NCBI RefSeq assembly: GCF_000380185.1 | Contig: NZ_KB904758.1 | Span: forward strand, 1 to 64,000 | DNA length: 64,000 bases | Direction of reading: 5' to 3' | Source of the DNA: Thiofilum flexile DSM 14609 | GTDB taxonomy: Bacteria > Pseudomonadota > Gammaproteobacteria > Thiotrichales > Thiotrichaceae | Shown here: positions 24,698 to 37,755 of the stretch, piece after piece | Numbering within the stretch: position 1 is the stretch's first letter | Layout: the number at the start of each line of letters is the position of its first letter | Position numbers and translations under genes: made by a program | Notes under the pieces: generated by a model | The model's database searches: none | What the model saw: only the letters and a program-made list of their open reading frames with translations | Told to the model about the DNA's origin: nothing

Positions 24698-26436
24698 CGA
24701 CCTCAGCCCACTTAGCTTTAGCTCAAGAGATTGCCAGCACTATCCTACAAGGTTTTAATCGCCATTTTGAAATCTTTCAGGCTATTACCGCAGGGGCGCG
24801 GGAGCGTTTTGAGCAGGCCAAGTGGAGTCAGGTACAACTCGCCTCCCGCGAACGCATTGTGCTGTATGATCAACGGGTGGCAGAAACCATTGAGCTTGTC
24901 CAAGCACTCTATGCTATTGAGCCATTAGATCAAGAATTATGGCAAGCCACTAAACAATGCTATATGCGCCTGCTCGCCAACCATCGCCAGCCAGAACTCG
25001 CTGAAACCTTTTATACCTCGGTGTTTTGCCATCAATTCCCGCGCCAATACTATACCAATGCCTTTATATTTATTCGCAATACTATTTCGACTAACTATAT
25101 CCAAGGTGACTTACCCAGCTATCGCTGCTATTACCCTAATACCGTAGGCTTAAAACACTGTATTACGCAAATTATTTACGATGCGGGCTATACCCTACCC
25201 TTTGAAAATTTAGCCCGCGATATTCACCATATTTATCGCCGTATTGTTAAGCTCTTTCCGGGTAAAGCCAAACGTAAAACGGCCTTAAATTTTCAGCTTC
25301 AAGTGATTCGCTATCCCTTTTTCCGCAATAAGGGGAGCTATATTGTAGGTCGTCTGTTCAATGGGCGCGAGGAAGTCGGCTTTGCCCTTCCTATTTTAAA
25401 TAATGAGCAAGGCGGTCTTTATATTGATACGCTTTTACTAGGTGAAAAAGAGCTATCCTTAGTCTTTAGCTACTCACAAGCCTATTTTATGGTAGAGCAT
25501 CAAGTGCCCTCCGCCATTGTGAATTTTCTACAGCATATCTTACCCGATGCCAATCGCTCGGAACTCTACTCTGCTATTGGCTTACATAAACAAGGTAAGT
25601 CTGATTTTTACCGCGATTTCTTGCATCATTTACGCCACTCTAATGATGAACTAGTGATTGCCCCCGGTATTCGTGGCATGGTAATGATGGTTTTCACCCT
25701 CCCCTCCTACTCCTATGTCTTTAAAATTATTAAAGATAAATTTGCCCCGCAAAAAGAATTTACTCGCCAAGTGGTCGCCGAAAAATACCAACTGGTTAAA
25801 CGTCATGATCGGGTGGGACGCATGGCGGATATGTTAGAATACTCCGATGTTTCTATGCCCAAAACCCGTTTTAGTCCGGCCTTATTACAAGAACTCTATG
25901 AAACCTGTGGCAGCAGTATTACCGAAACAGACAATGGCTATATTATATTTAAACATATGTATATTGAGCGGCGTATGACTCCACTCAATATTTATTTAGA
26001 GCAGGCAACTGATACCGAGCTAGAACATTTAATTAAAGACTATGGTAATGCTATTAAACAATTAGCGGGTGCGAATATCTTTCCCGGCGATTTTTTATAT
26101 AAAAACTTTGGCGTAACACCCTTAGGCCGTGTGGTCTTTTATGATTATGATGAAATTACCTATATGACGGAGTGTAATTTCCGTAAAATTCCACCACCGC
26201 GCTTTCCAGAGGATGAGTTTAGAAGTACACCATGGTATTCGGTTGCACCCCATGATGTGTTTCCTGAGGAATTTGGTACGTTTTTATTAACTAATCCTAA
26301 GATTCGTAAAATATTTTTGCAACACCATAAAGACTTACTCGATTATCGTTATTGGCAACAAAAGCAAGAAAATATTCGCCAAGGTATTTATGAGGATGTA
26401 TTTCCCTACACTACCGAGATTCGCTTTAAACGCTGA
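24694..26436 (+). CDS. aceK: Isocitrate dehydrogenase kinase/phosphatase
   Basis: A 580-residue bifunctional enzyme that phosphorylates and dephosphorylates isocitrate dehydrogenase to control flow between the TCA cycle and the glyoxylate bypass. Family blocks are PRQYYTNAFIFIRNTISTNY, RGMVMMVFTLPSYSYVFKII and VVFYDYDEITYMTEC near the C-terminus. Length matches E. coli AceK (578). It overlaps ygfZ (ATGA). No aceA or aceB lies in the window. Its presence implies the glyoxylate bypass operates in this organism. Confidence 0.96.
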   Translation: MTTSAHLALAQEIASTILQGFNRHFEIFQAITAGARERFEQAKWSQVQLASRERIVLYDQRVAETIELVQALYAIEPLDQELWQATKQCYMRLLANHRQPELAETFYTSVFCHQFPRQYYTNAFIFIRNTISTNYIQGDLPSYRCYYPNTVGLKHCITQIIYDAGYTLPFENLARDIHHIYRRIVKLFPGKAKRKTALNFQLQVIRYPFFRNKGSYIVGRLFNGREEVGFALPILNNEQGGLYIDTLLLGEKELSLVFSYSQAYFMVEHQVPSAIVNFLQHILPDANRSELYSAIGLHKQGKSDFYRDFLHHLRHSNDELVIAPGIRGMVMMVFTLPSYSYVFKIIKDKFAPQKEFTRQVVAEKYQLVKRHDRVGRMADMLEYSDVSMPKTRFSPALLQELYETCGSSITETDNGYIIFKHMYIERRMTPLNIYLEQATDTELEHLIKDYGNAIKQLAGANIFPGDFLYKNFGVTPLGRVVFYDYDEITYMTECNFRKIPPPRFPEDEFRSTPWYSVAPHDVFPEEFGTFLLTNPKIRKIFLQHHKDLLDYRYWQQKQENIRQGIYEDVFPYTTEIRFKR

Positions 26437-26533
26437 GCAATCCGTCGACTAGCTACCACTAGAGCGGTTCGTGAGGGACAGCTCACTATACTCGTGTTAC
26501 AGTAGCGCCATAGTGTTGATAGGCATCTCAATA

Positions 26534-26923
26534 ATGATAAAAACAATCACCGTTACTCAATTTAAACGCGAAGCCTTACCCCCTAAATCAGAGCATCAAC
26601 AAATTTGGCGCTATGTGTGGCAGATTAAGGATGAAAAACAGCGCTTTCGGCAAATAAGTGCGCATATTTTTTTTAATACGCTCCAACAAACCTCATCCTT
26701 TCAAGCGGATCATGTGCGTGAAATGCCGCTAGTGGATGCTTTAATACGCCAACCGGTAGGAGCTATTTTTACCATCGACTTCACCGACTTTAATCATAGA
26801 CACTGCTATGACAGTCGTGCGCCCTATAAACTAGGAGTAGAAGCGCCTGCTGAGCATGATATTTTATTTCCTACTAGGGAAGGCTCTCATTACTTTCAGG
26901 TTGAGGTTCAAGGCTTTGTATGA
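26534..26923 (+). CDS. Conserved-looking protein of unknown function, 129 residues
   Basis: From the ATG at 26534 the product starts MIKTITVTQFKREALPPKSE. It is a soluble protein with no signal peptide. Near the C-terminus it has GAIFTIDFTDFNHRHCYDSR and an EHDILFPTREGSHYFQVEV stretch that looks like beta strands. A GTG at 26471 would add 21 residues with no support. It follows aceK by about 100 bases. I do not recognise the family. Confidence 0.6.
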   Translation: MIKTITVTQFKREALPPKSEHQQIWRYVWQIKDEKQRFRQISAHIFFNTLQQTSSFQADHVREMPLVDALIRQPVGAIFTIDFTDFNHRHCYDSRAPYKLGVEAPAEHDILFPTREGSHYFQVEVQGFV

Positions 26924-27049
26924 ATAAGCTGGCTTTTTAGTGAATTATCATTACCTCCGGTCGGTTATTAAGCCCTGCGCTATTTCTACGCTACCATACT
27001 CAGTACATTATCCTGATAAGTAGCATAACCAGCCGGGGGAGCCTTGCTT

Positions 27050-27856
27050 ATGTTGACTAAGATACGTCGTCAAATTACTTCTTACCGCGATTGGTTCTGG
27101 AATAAAGGCATCACTTGGCTGAACACCGAACCCCATCGACAGGATTTAGGAGCCTTAACTGATTTTGATTTTTTAGAGCGCGAAGTCCGACCGGCTGATG
27201 TGATTTTATTTGCGGGTCAAACGCGCGTGAGCCGTGTGATTCAAACCATTGTGTTATCCCCGTGGACACATGCGGCATTATATGTAGGACGTCTTAGTGA
27301 TGTACGTGACCCCGTAGCACGCGCCCGTTTAGCTGAGTTTTATCAGGGTGATCCTAATGAGCCTTTAGTGGTTGAATCCCTCTTAGGCAAAGGTACGGTG
27401 GTGAATACCCTAGCTCAATACCGGCATGAGCATTTGCGTATTTGTCGCCCAGCAGGACTGACTTGGAGTGATGCGGATAAGGTGGTTAATTTTGCCATTG
27501 AGCATTTAGGTTTGGATTATGATATTCGGCAATTGCTTGATCTGGCGCGTTTTATGTTTCCTTATGCCATTTTACCTCGCCGTTGGCGCTCCTCGTTATT
27601 CCAGCATAATGCAGGCAATCCAACGCATATTGTGTGTTCGAGTATGATTGCACGTTGCTTTCAACAGGTACATTATCCCATTTTACCCGTCGTAAAAAAC
27701 GAGAAAAACGAACAAGTACGCCTCTATGAGCGTAATTTTCGCCTGATCACTCCGAGTGATTTTGACTATTCGCCTTATTTTAGTGTGATTAAATATCCGG
27801 CTTGGAATGCTAGTAAAGAACCCGTGTATCGTACCTTACCCTGGCATCAAGAATAG
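27050..27856 (+). CDS. YiiX/NlpC-P60-like permuted cysteine hydrolase
   Basis: 268 residues. The core PADVILFAGQTRVSRVIQTI followed by SPWTHAALYVG gives the histidine, and THIVCSSMIARCFQQ gives the cysteine, in the permuted order of YiiX/YebB-like NlpC/P60 enzymes. Such enzymes act on amide or ester bonds in peptides or lipids. No clear signal peptide. The ATG at 27050, with GGGGGAG upstream, is preferred to the TTG at 27044. It is followed 18 bases later by the FadE-like gene. Confidence 0.8.
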   Translation: MLTKIRRQITSYRDWFWNKGITWLNTEPHRQDLGALTDFDFLEREVRPADVILFAGQTRVSRVIQTIVLSPWTHAALYVGRLSDVRDPVARARLAEFYQGDPNEPLVVESLLGKGTVVNTLAQYRHEHLRICRPAGLTWSDADKVVNFAIEHLGLDYDIRQLLDLARFMFPYAILPRRWRSSLFQHNAGNPTHIVCSSMIARCFQQVHYPILPVVKNEKNEQVRLYERNFRLITPSDFDYSPYFSVIKYPAWNASKEPVYRTLPWHQE

Positions 27857-27874
27857 CAAGAATAGGAGGTCAAT

Positions 27875-30001
27875 ATGTCTCGATTAGTGTCGCTGCGCCA
27901 GCGTTACTTTAGTCGTCCCATTATGCATTTTATGCGTCGTCAACTGCGCCTCACTGAGCCAGAGCTATTCATTCACCCTGAACCTAATCCTGATAGTTGG
28001 GATATTGAGGTTTTTTCCAGTACTCCCAATTGGCAACGCCTACAAGCCATTGCCTTTACTCAATTAATGCCGCACGAGCGCCAATTTTTAGAAGAAACAT
28101 TGCAACAACTCTGCGAGCAACTTTGCCATCATGCCACCAGTACCTTTGAACAACTGCCCGCTACACTGCAAGAACAGATACGCCAAGCCGGTTGTTTTGG
28201 TTTATTAATCCCCAAACAACAGCAAGGTTTGGGCTTTTCCGCGCTTGCTTATTCACAAGTACTTTTAAAACTGAATAGCTGTCATCAAGCAACGGCACGA
28301 GCAATATGGCGCACCAATAGCGGTTTAAGTGAATTAATTCAACGCTATGGCACTTCAGAACAACAAGCACGTTACTTACCCACCATCGCAGCCGGTCAGT
28401 GTAGTACCCACATTTTGCTCTCCCCTCAAGGCAGTACTAGCCTATATAATGCCATTACCTATGCCACTTTAATCAAACTCAAAAACCAAACTCAGTTACA
28501 GCTCCACCTAGCGCCGCACCTACTCCGCACCTTAAAGCCACGGACACTGGTGGGGATAGTGGTGCATCTACAAGATCCACATCAATTAGCCCATCAGGCG
28601 ATAGGGCGCGGGCTTACGCTATTAGTCAGCCCCTTAGAAGCCCTACAAACACCGACTGAACAGGGCATAGTATTACCCCTCAATCACTTACTAGGTGGAG
28701 AGGTATTCATTGGTCAAGGGGAAAGCATGCTGCTAAACACCCTGACCGGACGCGGCATAGGCCTACCTGCTTTAGAGGTTGGCATGGCTAAATATGCTAC
28801 CCGCTATACGGGGGCTTACGCTAAAATCCGCCAGCAATTAGGTATGCCATTAGGTTATCACCAAGGTATCGAAGGCTTACTCGCGCGTATTATGGGCAAT
28901 ACTTATCTCATGGATGCTGCGCGTATTTTAACCGCTACGGCTTTTGATCAAGGCCAACATCCGCTCTTAATCAGCGCCTTGGTAAAATACCAACTCACCG
29001 AACGACTACGCCAAGTGTTAATGGATAGCTTAGATATTATTAGTGGTCCCACCCAACCGCTACCTAGCCCGTATCTAGCACAGGTCTATGAACAACTCCC
29101 TCAATATCTAACCTTAGGGGGCAATAATTTACTATTACGCTCTTTATTAGTCTTTGGACAAGGCACCTTACAGTGTCATCCCCAACTATTAGCGGAAATT
29201 CGTAGCGCCCTTAGTAAAGATTTGCCTCAGTTTGATCAAGTGCTAATGCAGCATTTAACCCAGATTACCCATCACTTAGGGCAAAGTATTGGCGCAGGTC
29301 TCACCAATGGCATTTTAACCGCCCCCGGCAGCCCTAGTACCCGCCGCTATTACCGCCAGCTCAACCGCCTTAGCCGTCATTTTGTACTGCTGGTGGATTA
29401 TGTAGTGCTCTCTTTGGGGGGGAACTTACTGAATCACGAGAGTCTATCGGGGCGCATGGCGGATATTATTGCCAACCTTTATTTATGTTTAGCGGCACTC
29501 AAACACTATGCCGAACAAGGCGAACCGGAGACGGATAAACCCTTAATGGAATATGCTTGTACGCTTGCTATGCACCGTGCTCAGCAAGCGATGCTGGCGG
29601 TATTTCATACCCTCCCACATCCGTGGCTGACTAAAACGCTGCGCTTTGTTATGTTTCCCTATGGCAAACCGTTTAGCCCGCCTGATGAGCGTATGATTCA
29701 CGCAGTAGCTCAATTAGCCCTCGAACCCTCCACCACTCGCGAGCGGGTCACAGCAGGTATTTATCTAGGCACTGATAACCACCCGAATGAACTCACCCAA
29801 CTCGATAATGCGCTAGAGCAAGCGATGCTAACCGCTCCCGATTTTCATCAATTACGCCGCTTAGTCAAACAAGGCAAACTCAAAACCCAAACCTTACATG
29901 AGTGGATTGAAGAAGCCAGTACCCGTCACTTACTCCCACAAATCAGCATTGAACGCCTACGCCAAGCGCAACAACTGATGGAGAAAATGCTCTCCCCATA
30001 A
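27875..30001 (+). CDS. Acyl-CoA dehydrogenase of the FadE type, catalytic Glu missing
   Basis: A 708-residue FadE-like protein with an acyl-CoA dehydrogenase core (CFGLLIPKQQQGLGFSALAY, then GRGIGLPALEVGMAKYATRY) and the C-terminal extra domain seen in FadE. Where FadE has VEGANILTRS with the base glutamate, this protein reads LTLGGNNLLLRSLLVFGQG, so Glu is replaced by Gly. The substrate-binding N-terminal region also departs from the family (LLSPQGSTS in place of the usual TEPxAGSD). It probably does not work as a standard dehydrogenase. The ribosome site AGGAGG precedes the ATG. Confidence 0.82.
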   Translation: MSRLVSLRQRYFSRPIMHFMRRQLRLTEPELFIHPEPNPDSWDIEVFSSTPNWQRLQAIAFTQLMPHERQFLEETLQQLCEQLCHHATSTFEQLPATLQEQIRQAGCFGLLIPKQQQGLGFSALAYSQVLLKLNSCHQATARAIWRTNSGLSELIQRYGTSEQQARYLPTIAAGQCSTHILLSPQGSTSLYNAITYATLIKLKNQTQLQLHLAPHLLRTLKPRTLVGIVVHLQDPHQLAHQAIGRGLTLLVSPLEALQTPTEQGIVLPLNHLLGGEVFIGQGESMLLNTLTGRGIGLPALEVGMAKYATRYTGAYAKIRQQLGMPLGYHQGIEGLLARIMGNTYLMDAARILTATAFDQGQHPLLISALVKYQLTERLRQVLMDSLDIISGPTQPLPSPYLAQVYEQLPQYLTLGGNNLLLRSLLVFGQGTLQCHPQLLAEIRSALSKDLPQFDQVLMQHLTQITHHLGQSIGAGLTNGILTAPGSPSTRRYYRQLNRLSRHFVLLVDYVVLSLGGNLLNHESLSGRMADIIANLYLCLAALKHYAEQGEPETDKPLMEYACTLAMHRAQQAMLAVFHTLPHPWLTKTLRFVMFPYGKPFSPPDERMIHAVAQLALEPSTTRERVTAGIYLGTDNHPNELTQLDNALEQAMLTAPDFHQLRRLVKQGKLKTQTLHEWIEEASTRHLLPQISIERLRQAQQLMEKMLSP

Positions 30002-30036
30002 AAAAAAGCCCTGCTATCACTAGTCAGGGCTTTTTT
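30002..30036. terminator. Bidirectional terminator
   Basis: The 12-bp arms AAAAAAGCCCTG and CAGGGCTTTTTT sit between the convergent FadE-like gene and acnB, with T-runs on both strands. Confidence 0.92.
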
Positions 30037-30067
30037 CTTTTCAGCACAGTAGTACTGAATTAGGCGC

Positions 30068-32698
30068 TTAGGCTGCCGATTTATTCATCATAGGGATAAT
30101 GACTTGCTCAGCCGCATGTTGGTAGTTTTCCATTCTATCGAAATTCAAATAACGATAGATGTCACCTGCCATACTATTAAGCTGATTAGCATAGGCCATG
30201 TACTCTTCAACAGTAGGCAATTTGCCCATTACCGCCGCTACCGAAGCTAGCTCCGCTGAGGCTAAGAATACATCTGTATCCGTACCTAAACGGTTCGGGA
30301 AGTTACGAGTTGAGGTCGATACAGCCGTCGTACCTTCACGAATCCGTGCCTGATTACCCATACACAATGAACAGCCGGGCATCTCTAAACGTGCGCCTGC
30401 GCGACCATAGATATTGTAATAGCCTTCATCGCGTAATTGCGTTTCGTCCATTTTGGTCGGTGGAGCGATCCACATACGAGTTGGTAATTGCGCCTTCGCT
30501 GCATCGAGTAATTTACCCGCTGCACGGAAGTGACCAATATTGGTCATGCACGAACCGATAAAGACCTCATCGATCTTACGTCCTGCGACTTCAGACAATA
30601 ACTTAGCATCGTCTGGATCATTCGGCGCACACAGAATCGGTTCTTTGATTTGATCCATATCGATCTCAATCACCGCCGCATATTCCGCATCTTTATCAGC
30701 GCGTAAGAGGGTTGGATTAGCTAACCAAGCTTCCATGGCACGAATACGACGCTCAATAGTGCGTATATCACCATAGCCTTGGTTGATCATCCACTTGAGC
30801 ATCACGATATTAGAACGTAAATACTCAGCCACTGACTCTTCTGATAAGGTAATGGTACAACCCGCAGCAGAACGCTCGGCTGAAGCATCGGATAATTCAA
30901 AGGCTTGCTCAGCGGTCAGGGTTTCTAAACCTTCAATCTCTAAAATACGACCATTGAAGATATTTTTCTTACCTTTTTTCTCTACCGTTAGCAAACCTTC
31001 TTTGATCGCTTGGTGAGGAATAGCATGCACTAAATCACGTAAGGTAATACCGGGTTGCATAGTACCTGTAAAGCGTACTAATACCGACTCTGGCATATCT
31101 AAAGGCATTACCCCAGTCGCAGCGGCGAAGGCCACTAACCCAGAGCCTGCGGGGAAAGAAATACCAATCGGGAAGCGGGTATGTGAGTCACCACCTGTAC
31201 CGACAGTATCAGGTAATAACATACGGTTTAACCATGAATGGATAATACCATCGCCCGGACGTAACGATACCCCACCCCGATTCATAATGAAATCAGGTAG
31301 TGAATGATGGGTCACTACGTCAATGGGTTTAGGATAGGCAGCAGTATGGCAGAAGGACTGCATAACCAAGTCAGCCGAGAAGCCCAGACAAGCTAAGTCT
31401 TTTAACTCATCGCGAGTCATAGGGCCGGTGGTATCTTGTGAGCCTACCGTTGTCATTTTCGGCTCGCAATAAGTCCCCGGACGTACACCCGTGACACCAC
31501 ACGCTTTGCCAACCATTTTCTGCGCTAAGGTATAACCTTTGCCCGTATCGGCTGGTTGATCTGGTGCTTTAAATAAGGTGGAAGGTGCTAAGCCTAAAGC
31601 TTCACGAGCTTTACCCGTCAGACCACGACCGACAATGAGCGGAATACGTCCACCGGCACGTACTTCATCTTGCAGCACAGGAGTTTTAAGGGTAAAGGTG
31701 CTGATGACTTCGCCCGTAGTGTGATTTTTTACCACACCTTCATACGGGTAAACATCAATCACGTCACCCATATTCATTTTAGACACATCCATTTCGATAG
31801 GGAGTGCGCCCGCATCTTCCATGGTGTTGTAGAAAATAGGTGCAATCTTACCACCAAAGCAATAACCACCGGCACGCTTATTCGGTACATTAGGGATATC
31901 ATCCCCAAAGAACCAGAGTACTGAGTTAGTTGCTGATTTACGTGAAGAACCGGTACCCACTACGTCACCCACATAGGCAACAGGGAAACCTTTCGCTTTA
32001 ACCGCTTCGATTTGCTTTAAAGGCCCTTTAGTCCCCGGAACATCTGGCTCAATACCGGGACGTGCCATTTTCAGCATCGCATTAGCATGTAATGGAATAT
32101 CAGGACGTGACCATGCATCAGGAGCCGGTGAAAGGTCATCTGTGTTGGTTTCACCGGGTACTTTGAATACCGTTACGGTGATTTTATCAGCCAGTGCGGG
32201 GCGTGAAGTAAACCACTCAGCATTCGCCCATGATTCCATTACTTGCTTGGCATATTGATTGCCCGCTTTCATTTTTTCTTCGACATCATGGAAAGCATCA
32301 AACATTAATAGCGTGTTTGATAATGCTGTAGCCGCTGCAGCACCCAACTCTGGACCATCTAAGGCCGTAATTAAGGGCTGAATATTATAGCCACCTAACA
32401 TAGTGCCTAATAATTCAACCGCTTTAACGGGACTTACCAGTGGGCTTTTCGCTTCACCTTTAGTTACAGCCGCTAAAAAACCTGCTTTAACATAGGCTGC
32501 GTCATCCACACCTGCAGGTACACGGTTTTCTAATAAATCAACTAAAAATGCTTCTTCACCCGCTGGTGGGGCTTTTAACAATTCTACTAAAGCAGCCGTT
32601 TGAGCAGCGGTCAGTGGCTGAGGGGGTACACCTTCAGCCGCACGCTCCGCTACATGTTGACGGTATTCGGTTAACATGGTTTTTGTCTCCACAGTCAT
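30068..32698 (-). CDS. acnB: Bifunctional aconitate hydratase 2 / 2-methylisocitrate dehydratase
   Basis: 876 residues, close to E. coli AcnB (865). It converts citrate to isocitrate with a [4Fe-4S] cluster. The HEAT-like N-terminus is present, along with the swivel domain [20 protein letters not shown], the [20 protein letters not shown] block and the cluster cysteines in [20 protein letters not shown] and [14 protein letters not shown]. It lies 11 bases after gltA on the same strand, so the two are likely one operon. Confidence 0.97.
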   Translation of the reverse strand: MTVETKTMLTEYRQHVAERAAEGVPPQPLTAAQTAALVELLKAPPAGEEAFLVDLLENRVPAGVDDAAYVKAGFLAAVTKGEAKSPLVSPVKAVELLGTMLGGYNIQPLITALDGPELGAAAATALSNTLLMFDAFHDVEEKMKAGNQYAKQVMESWANAEWFTSRPALADKITVTVFKVPGETNTDDLSPAPDAWSRPDIPLHANAMLKMARPGIEPDVPGTKGPLKQIEAVKAKGFPVAYVGDVVGTGSSRKSATNSVLWFFGDDIPNVPNKRAGGYCFGGKIAPIFYNTMEDAGALPIEMDVSKMNMGDVIDVYPYEGVVKNHTTGEVISTFTLKTPVLQDEVRAGGRIPLIVGRGLTGKAREALGLAPSTLFKAPDQPADTGKGYTLAQKMVGKACGVTGVRPGTYCEPKMTTVGSQDTTGPMTRDELKDLACLGFSADLVMQSFCHTAAYPKPIDVVTHHSLPDFIMNRGGVSLRPGDGIIHSWLNRMLLPDTVGTGGDSHTRFPIGISFPAGSGLVAFAAATGVMPLDMPESVLVRFTGTMQPGITLRDLVHAIPHQAIKEGLLTVEKKGKKNIFNGRILEIEGLETLTAEQAFELSDASAERSAAGCTITLSEESVAEYLRSNIVMLKWMINQGYGDIRTIERRIRAMEAWLANPTLLRADKDAEYAAVIEIDMDQIKEPILCAPNDPDDAKLLSEVAGRKIDEVFIGSCMTNIGHFRAAGKLLDAAKAQLPTRMWIAPPTKMDETQLRDEGYYNIYGRAGARLEMPGCSLCMGNQARIREGTTAVSTSTRNFPNRLGTDTDVFLASAELASVAAVMGKLPTVEEYMAYANQLNSMAGDIYRYLNFDRMENYQHAAEQVIIPMMNKSAA

Positions 32699-32709
32699 AG
32701 ATATGAGTA

Positions 32710-34014
32710 TTAACGTTGATCTAACGGCACATAATCACGTTGCGTCGCACCAATATAGAGCTGGCGCGGACGACCAATACGTGATTCTTCATCACCCATC
32801 ATTTCATCCCATTGCGAAATCCAACCGATAGTCCGCGCTAGAGCAAACATCACGGTAAACATTTGCAAAGGAATGCCCATGCTTAGGAAAATAATACCAG
32901 AGTAGAAATCAACATTAGGATAGAGGCTACGCTTGATGAAGTATTCATCACTCAACGCAACTTGTTCTAATTCACGAGCTAGATCAAATAATTTATGGTG
33001 CGGATTATCTGCCGGTGTGCGAGCTAAGACTTCATCCGCAATCCGACGAATAATTTTGGCGCGAGGATCATAGTTTTTATAAACACGGTGACCAAAGCCC
33101 ATTAAACGGAAACGGTCATCCTTATCTTTAGCGCGATCAATCCAATATTGCAATGGCTTACCAGAGTCAACCATTTCTTGCAGCATACGGATTACCGCTT
33201 CATTAGCGCCCCCGTGAGCAGGCCCCCAAAGAGAGGCAATACCAGCGGCTGTAGCCGCATATGGATTGGCCTCAGAGCTGCCTGCTAAACGAACTGTGGA
33301 GGTTGAGGCATTTTGTTCATGGTCAGCATGGAGAATTAAGATTACATCTAATGCTTTAGCCATTAAGGGGTCAACTTCATACTCTTCCGTTGGTACGGCA
33401 AACATCATCCGTAGGAAGTTTTCTGCATAACCCAGTTTATTCAAGGGGTACATGAAAGGTAAACCCTTAGAATAGCGATAACTCCATGCGGCAATCGTTG
33501 GCATTTTAGCAATCAAACGATGAGCACAACGCTCGCGCTGCACGGGGTCTTGAATATTTAAATCTTCATGATAGAACGCGGATAAGGCACCAACAACACC
33601 AACCATGGTCGCCATAGGGTGAGCATCACGACGGAAGCCACGGAAGAAGAATTGCATTTGATCATGCAACATAGAATGGCGTGCAATAACCTGCTCAAAG
33701 TCTTGTTTTTGAGCGGCGTTCGGTAATTCACCCTTAAAGAGTAAATAGCATGTTTCGAGGAAAGTACTTTGCTCGGCTAATTGCTCAATGGGGTAACCCC
33801 GATACATTAAAGTACCTTTATCACCATCTAGATAGGTAATAGCACTCGTACAACTGGCGGTTGCGAGATAACCCGGATCATAGGTGAAGTAACCCAATTC
33901 TTTATAAAGCTTACGAATATCAATGGCTTTAGGGCCCATTGTTGGGCTTAATAAGTCAAAATCAATCTGTTTGCCGGAGACATTATCAGTCACAGTCACT
34001 GTTTGCTTAGTCAT
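32710..34014 (-). CDS. gltA: Citrate synthase (type II)
   Basis: 434 residues from the ATG at 34014, which has GGAG 7 bases upstream; a GTG at 34053 adds 13 unrelated residues. It joins oxaloacetate and acetyl-CoA. The active-site blocks are [32 protein letters not shown] and [18 protein letters not shown]; the aspartate lies in NVDFYSGII. Length and the N-terminal strand region fit the Gram-negative NADH-sensitive type. Confidence 0.97.
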   Translation of the reverse strand: MTKQTVTVTDNVSGKQIDFDLLSPTMGPKAIDIRKLYKELGYFTYDPGYLATASCTSAITYLDGDKGTLMYRGYPIEQLAEQSTFLETCYLLFKGELPNAAQKQDFEQVIARHSMLHDQMQFFFRGFRRDAHPMATMVGVVGALSAFYHEDLNIQDPVQRERCAHRLIAKMPTIAAWSYRYSKGLPFMYPLNKLGYAENFLRMMFAVPTEEYEVDPLMAKALDVILILHADHEQNASTSTVRLAGSSEANPYAATAAGIASLWGPAHGGANEAVIRMLQEMVDSGKPLQYWIDRAKDKDDRFRLMGFGHRVYKNYDPRAKIIRRIADEVLARTPADNPHHKLFDLARELEQVALSDEYFIKRSLYPNVDFYSGIIFLSMGIPLQMFTVMFALARTIGWISQWDEMMGDEESRIGRPRQLYIGATQRDYVPLDQR

Positions 34015-34105
34015 CAGGGCACTCCAAGTGTCGATGCAATCAAAAACCACCACAAAACAGTGTTCGTGGCATAGTTAATTATGAAACCCCCTAGCGTAAT
34101 CACTA

Positions 34106-34131
34106 GAACCTATCCTAGATCAGATAGGTTC
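34106..34131 (-). terminator. Hairpin between sucD and gltA
   Basis: Perfect 9-bp arms GAACCTATC/GATAGGTTC lie 18 bases after the sucD stop. No strong T-run, so it may act as a weak terminator or a 3'-end stabiliser. Confidence 0.5.
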
Positions 34132-34149
34132 CGAACTTTGCAGTTGTAT

Positions 34150-35022
34150 TTATTTTTTACGACTTAAAGCTTCCGCTACACCTTTGCCTAATTCAGCAGG
34201 GGACTTAATGGTCACAACACCCGCTGCTTCTAATGCAGCGAACTTTTCTTGTGCTGTTCCTTTACCACCGGCAATAATCGCGCCAGCATGACCCATACGC
34301 TTACCTTTAGGTGCAGTCACACCCGCAATATAAGCAGCAACAGGTTTTGTGACGTATTCTTGAATAAAGGCAGCCGCTTCTTCTTCAGCCGAACCACCGA
34401 TCTCACCGCACATTAGAATCGCTTCGGTCGCAGGATCGTCTTGGAACATTTTAAGAATATCGATGAAGTTTGAACCGGGAATCGGATCACCACCAATACC
34501 CACGCAAGTACTTTGTCCCCACTCGCCGGTTTGTTTCACCGCTTCATAGGTTAAAGTACCAGAACGTGACACAATACCGATTTTGCCGGGTTTATGAATA
34601 GCACCGGGCATAATACCGATTTTGCACTCTCCCGGCGTAATCACACCGGGGCAGTTAGGGCCGATTAAACGTACTCCTAAGCTATCCACAATCACTTTAG
34701 CATCCAGCATATCTAATACGGGAATACCCTCAGTAATACATACGATTAATTTAACGCCAGACTCTGCCGCTTCAATAATCGAATCTTTACAAAAAGGAGC
34801 CGGTACATAAATCACAGAGGCATCGGCACCTGTCTCATTTACCGCTTCTTTCATGGTGTTGAATACAGGTAGACCTAAATGGGTGCTGCCCCCTTTACCC
34901 GGAGACGTACCGCCGACCATTTTCGTACCATAAGCAATGGCTTGCTCAGAGTGGAATGTACCTTGCTTACCAGTGAAACCTTGGCAGAGCACTTTAGTAT
35001 CTTTATTAATCAGAATGCTCAT
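34150..35022 (-). CDS. sucD: Succinyl-CoA synthetase alpha subunit
   Basis: 290 residues. The N-terminal CoA-binding Rossmann domain has [17 protein letters not shown]. The phosphohistidine loop is [20 protein letters not shown]. It makes ATP or GTP from succinyl-CoA with SucC. The start overlaps the sucC stop by 4 bases (ATGA). Confidence 0.97.
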   Translation of the reverse strand: MSILINKDTKVLCQGFTGKQGTFHSEQAIAYGTKMVGGTSPGKGGSTHLGLPVFNTMKEAVNETGADASVIYVPAPFCKDSIIEAAESGVKLIVCITEGIPVLDMLDAKVIVDSLGVRLIGPNCPGVITPGECKIGIMPGAIHKPGKIGIVSRSGTLTYEAVKQTGEWGQSTCVGIGGDPIPGSNFIDILKMFQDDPATEAILMCGEIGGSAEEEAAAFIQEYVTKPVAAYIAGVTAPKGKRMGHAGAIIAGGKGTAQEKFAALEAAGVVTIKSPAELGKGVAEALSRKK

Positions 35023-36188
35023 GCCGCACCTCCTACTGCTGCTACTACTTTACGCGCAGCATCACCCAAATCATTAGCAGCAATCACCGCTAAACCACTA
35101 TTATTGAGTAATTCTGCACCTTTTTCAGCATTATTACCCTCTAAACGTACCACTACCGGAACGGTCACATTAACCTCTTTAACGGCTTGAATAATACCGT
35201 CTGCAATCAGGTCACAACGCACAATGCCACCAAAGATATTCACTAAAATACCTTTCACAGCCTGATCGGATAGGATAATTTTAAAGGCTGCGGCTACACG
35301 AGCTGCGGTTGCACCACCCCCTACATCGAGGAAGTTAGCAGGTTGACCACCGGATAGTTTAATAATATCCATAGTCGCCATCGCAAGACCGGCACCATTG
35401 ACTAAGCAACCAATATTACCCTCAAGAGCAACATAGTTGAGTTCCCACTCAGAGGCTTCAATTTCACGCGCATCTTCTTGTGACTTATCGCGCATAGCAA
35501 CGAGTTCAGGCTGACGGTATAACGCATTACCATCCACATTGATTTTACCGTCTAGGCATAATAAGTTGCCTTCAGCGGTCACTACCAAAGGATTGATTTC
35601 TACCAGTGATAGATCTTTTTCCACAAACATTTTGCCGAAGTTAACCAGTAACTTAGTAAATTGTTTGATTTGATTGTCATTGAGTCCGAGTTGGAACCCG
35701 ATCTCGCGCGCTTGATAAGGCATAACCCCAACTAGTGGGTCTACTACGGCCTTAAGAATTTTCTCTGGGGTTTCATGGGCGACTTTTTCAATCTCCATCC
35801 CACCTTCAGTCGAGGCCATGATGACAACACGACGGGTAGAACGGTCGACTACTGCACCTAGATATAATTCACGCGCAATATTGCAGGTTTCTTCTACTAA
35901 TACGACTGTAACGGGTTGACCATTCGCATCGGTTTGATAGGTGACTAAGTTTTTGCCTAGTAAACGCTCTGCAACATCCGCAGCTTCAGCAGGAGAGCTG
36001 ACTAGCTTCACACCACCTGCTTTCCCACGTCCCCCCGCATGCACTTGAGCTTTCACTACAACTTTAGAGGTACTAAGAGCTTGAGCAGCAGCGGCAGCTT
36101 CGTCAGGCGTTGAGGCCACTTTGCTTACCGGCACAGGCAAACCATATTGGCTAAACACCGCTTTGGCCTGATACTCGTGTAAATTCAT
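35019..36188 (-). CDS. sucC: Succinyl-CoA synthetase beta subunit
   Basis: 389 residues with an ATP-grasp N-terminal domain. It starts [20 protein letters not shown] and carries [28 protein letters not shown] and [16 protein letters not shown], all family marks. It forms the alpha-beta pair with SucD. A good AAGGAAATTTAAC ribosome site precedes the ATG. Confidence 0.97.
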   Translation of the reverse strand: MNLHEYQAKAVFSQYGLPVPVSKVASTPDEAAAAAQALSTSKVVVKAQVHAGGRGKAGGVKLVSSPAEAADVAERLLGKNLVTYQTDANGQPVTVVLVEETCNIARELYLGAVVDRSTRRVVIMASTEGGMEIEKVAHETPEKILKAVVDPLVGVMPYQAREIGFQLGLNDNQIKQFTKLLVNFGKMFVEKDLSLVEINPLVVTAEGNLLCLDGKINVDGNALYRQPELVAMRDKSQEDAREIEASEWELNYVALEGNIGCLVNGAGLAMATMDIIKLSGGQPANFLDVGGGATAARVAAAFKIILSDQAVKGILVNIFGGIVRCDLIADGIIQAVKEVNVTVPVVVRLEGNNAEKGAELLNNSGLAVIAANDLGDAARKVVAAVGGAA

Positions 36189-36215
36189 TGTTAAATTTCC
36201 TTTGGTAGTTTTTTA

Positions 36216-36240
36216 GGCTAGGTACTTATCATACCTAGCC
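36216..36240 (-). terminator. Hairpin between lpdA and sucC
   Basis: Perfect 9-bp arms GGCTAGGTA/TACCTAGCC around a 7-base loop, 66 bases after lpdA and 27 bases before the sucC start. It may partly terminate transcription or protect the upstream message and so set the ratio of dehydrogenase to synthetase. No strong T-run on the minus strand. Confidence 0.5.
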
Positions 36241-36306
36241 ATTTGAACGTTGTGCTACAAGTTTTATGTTATATAACCTGTTTGAGGCAACCCATGGATA
36301 CTACGT

Positions 36307-37755
<1,449 letters not shown>

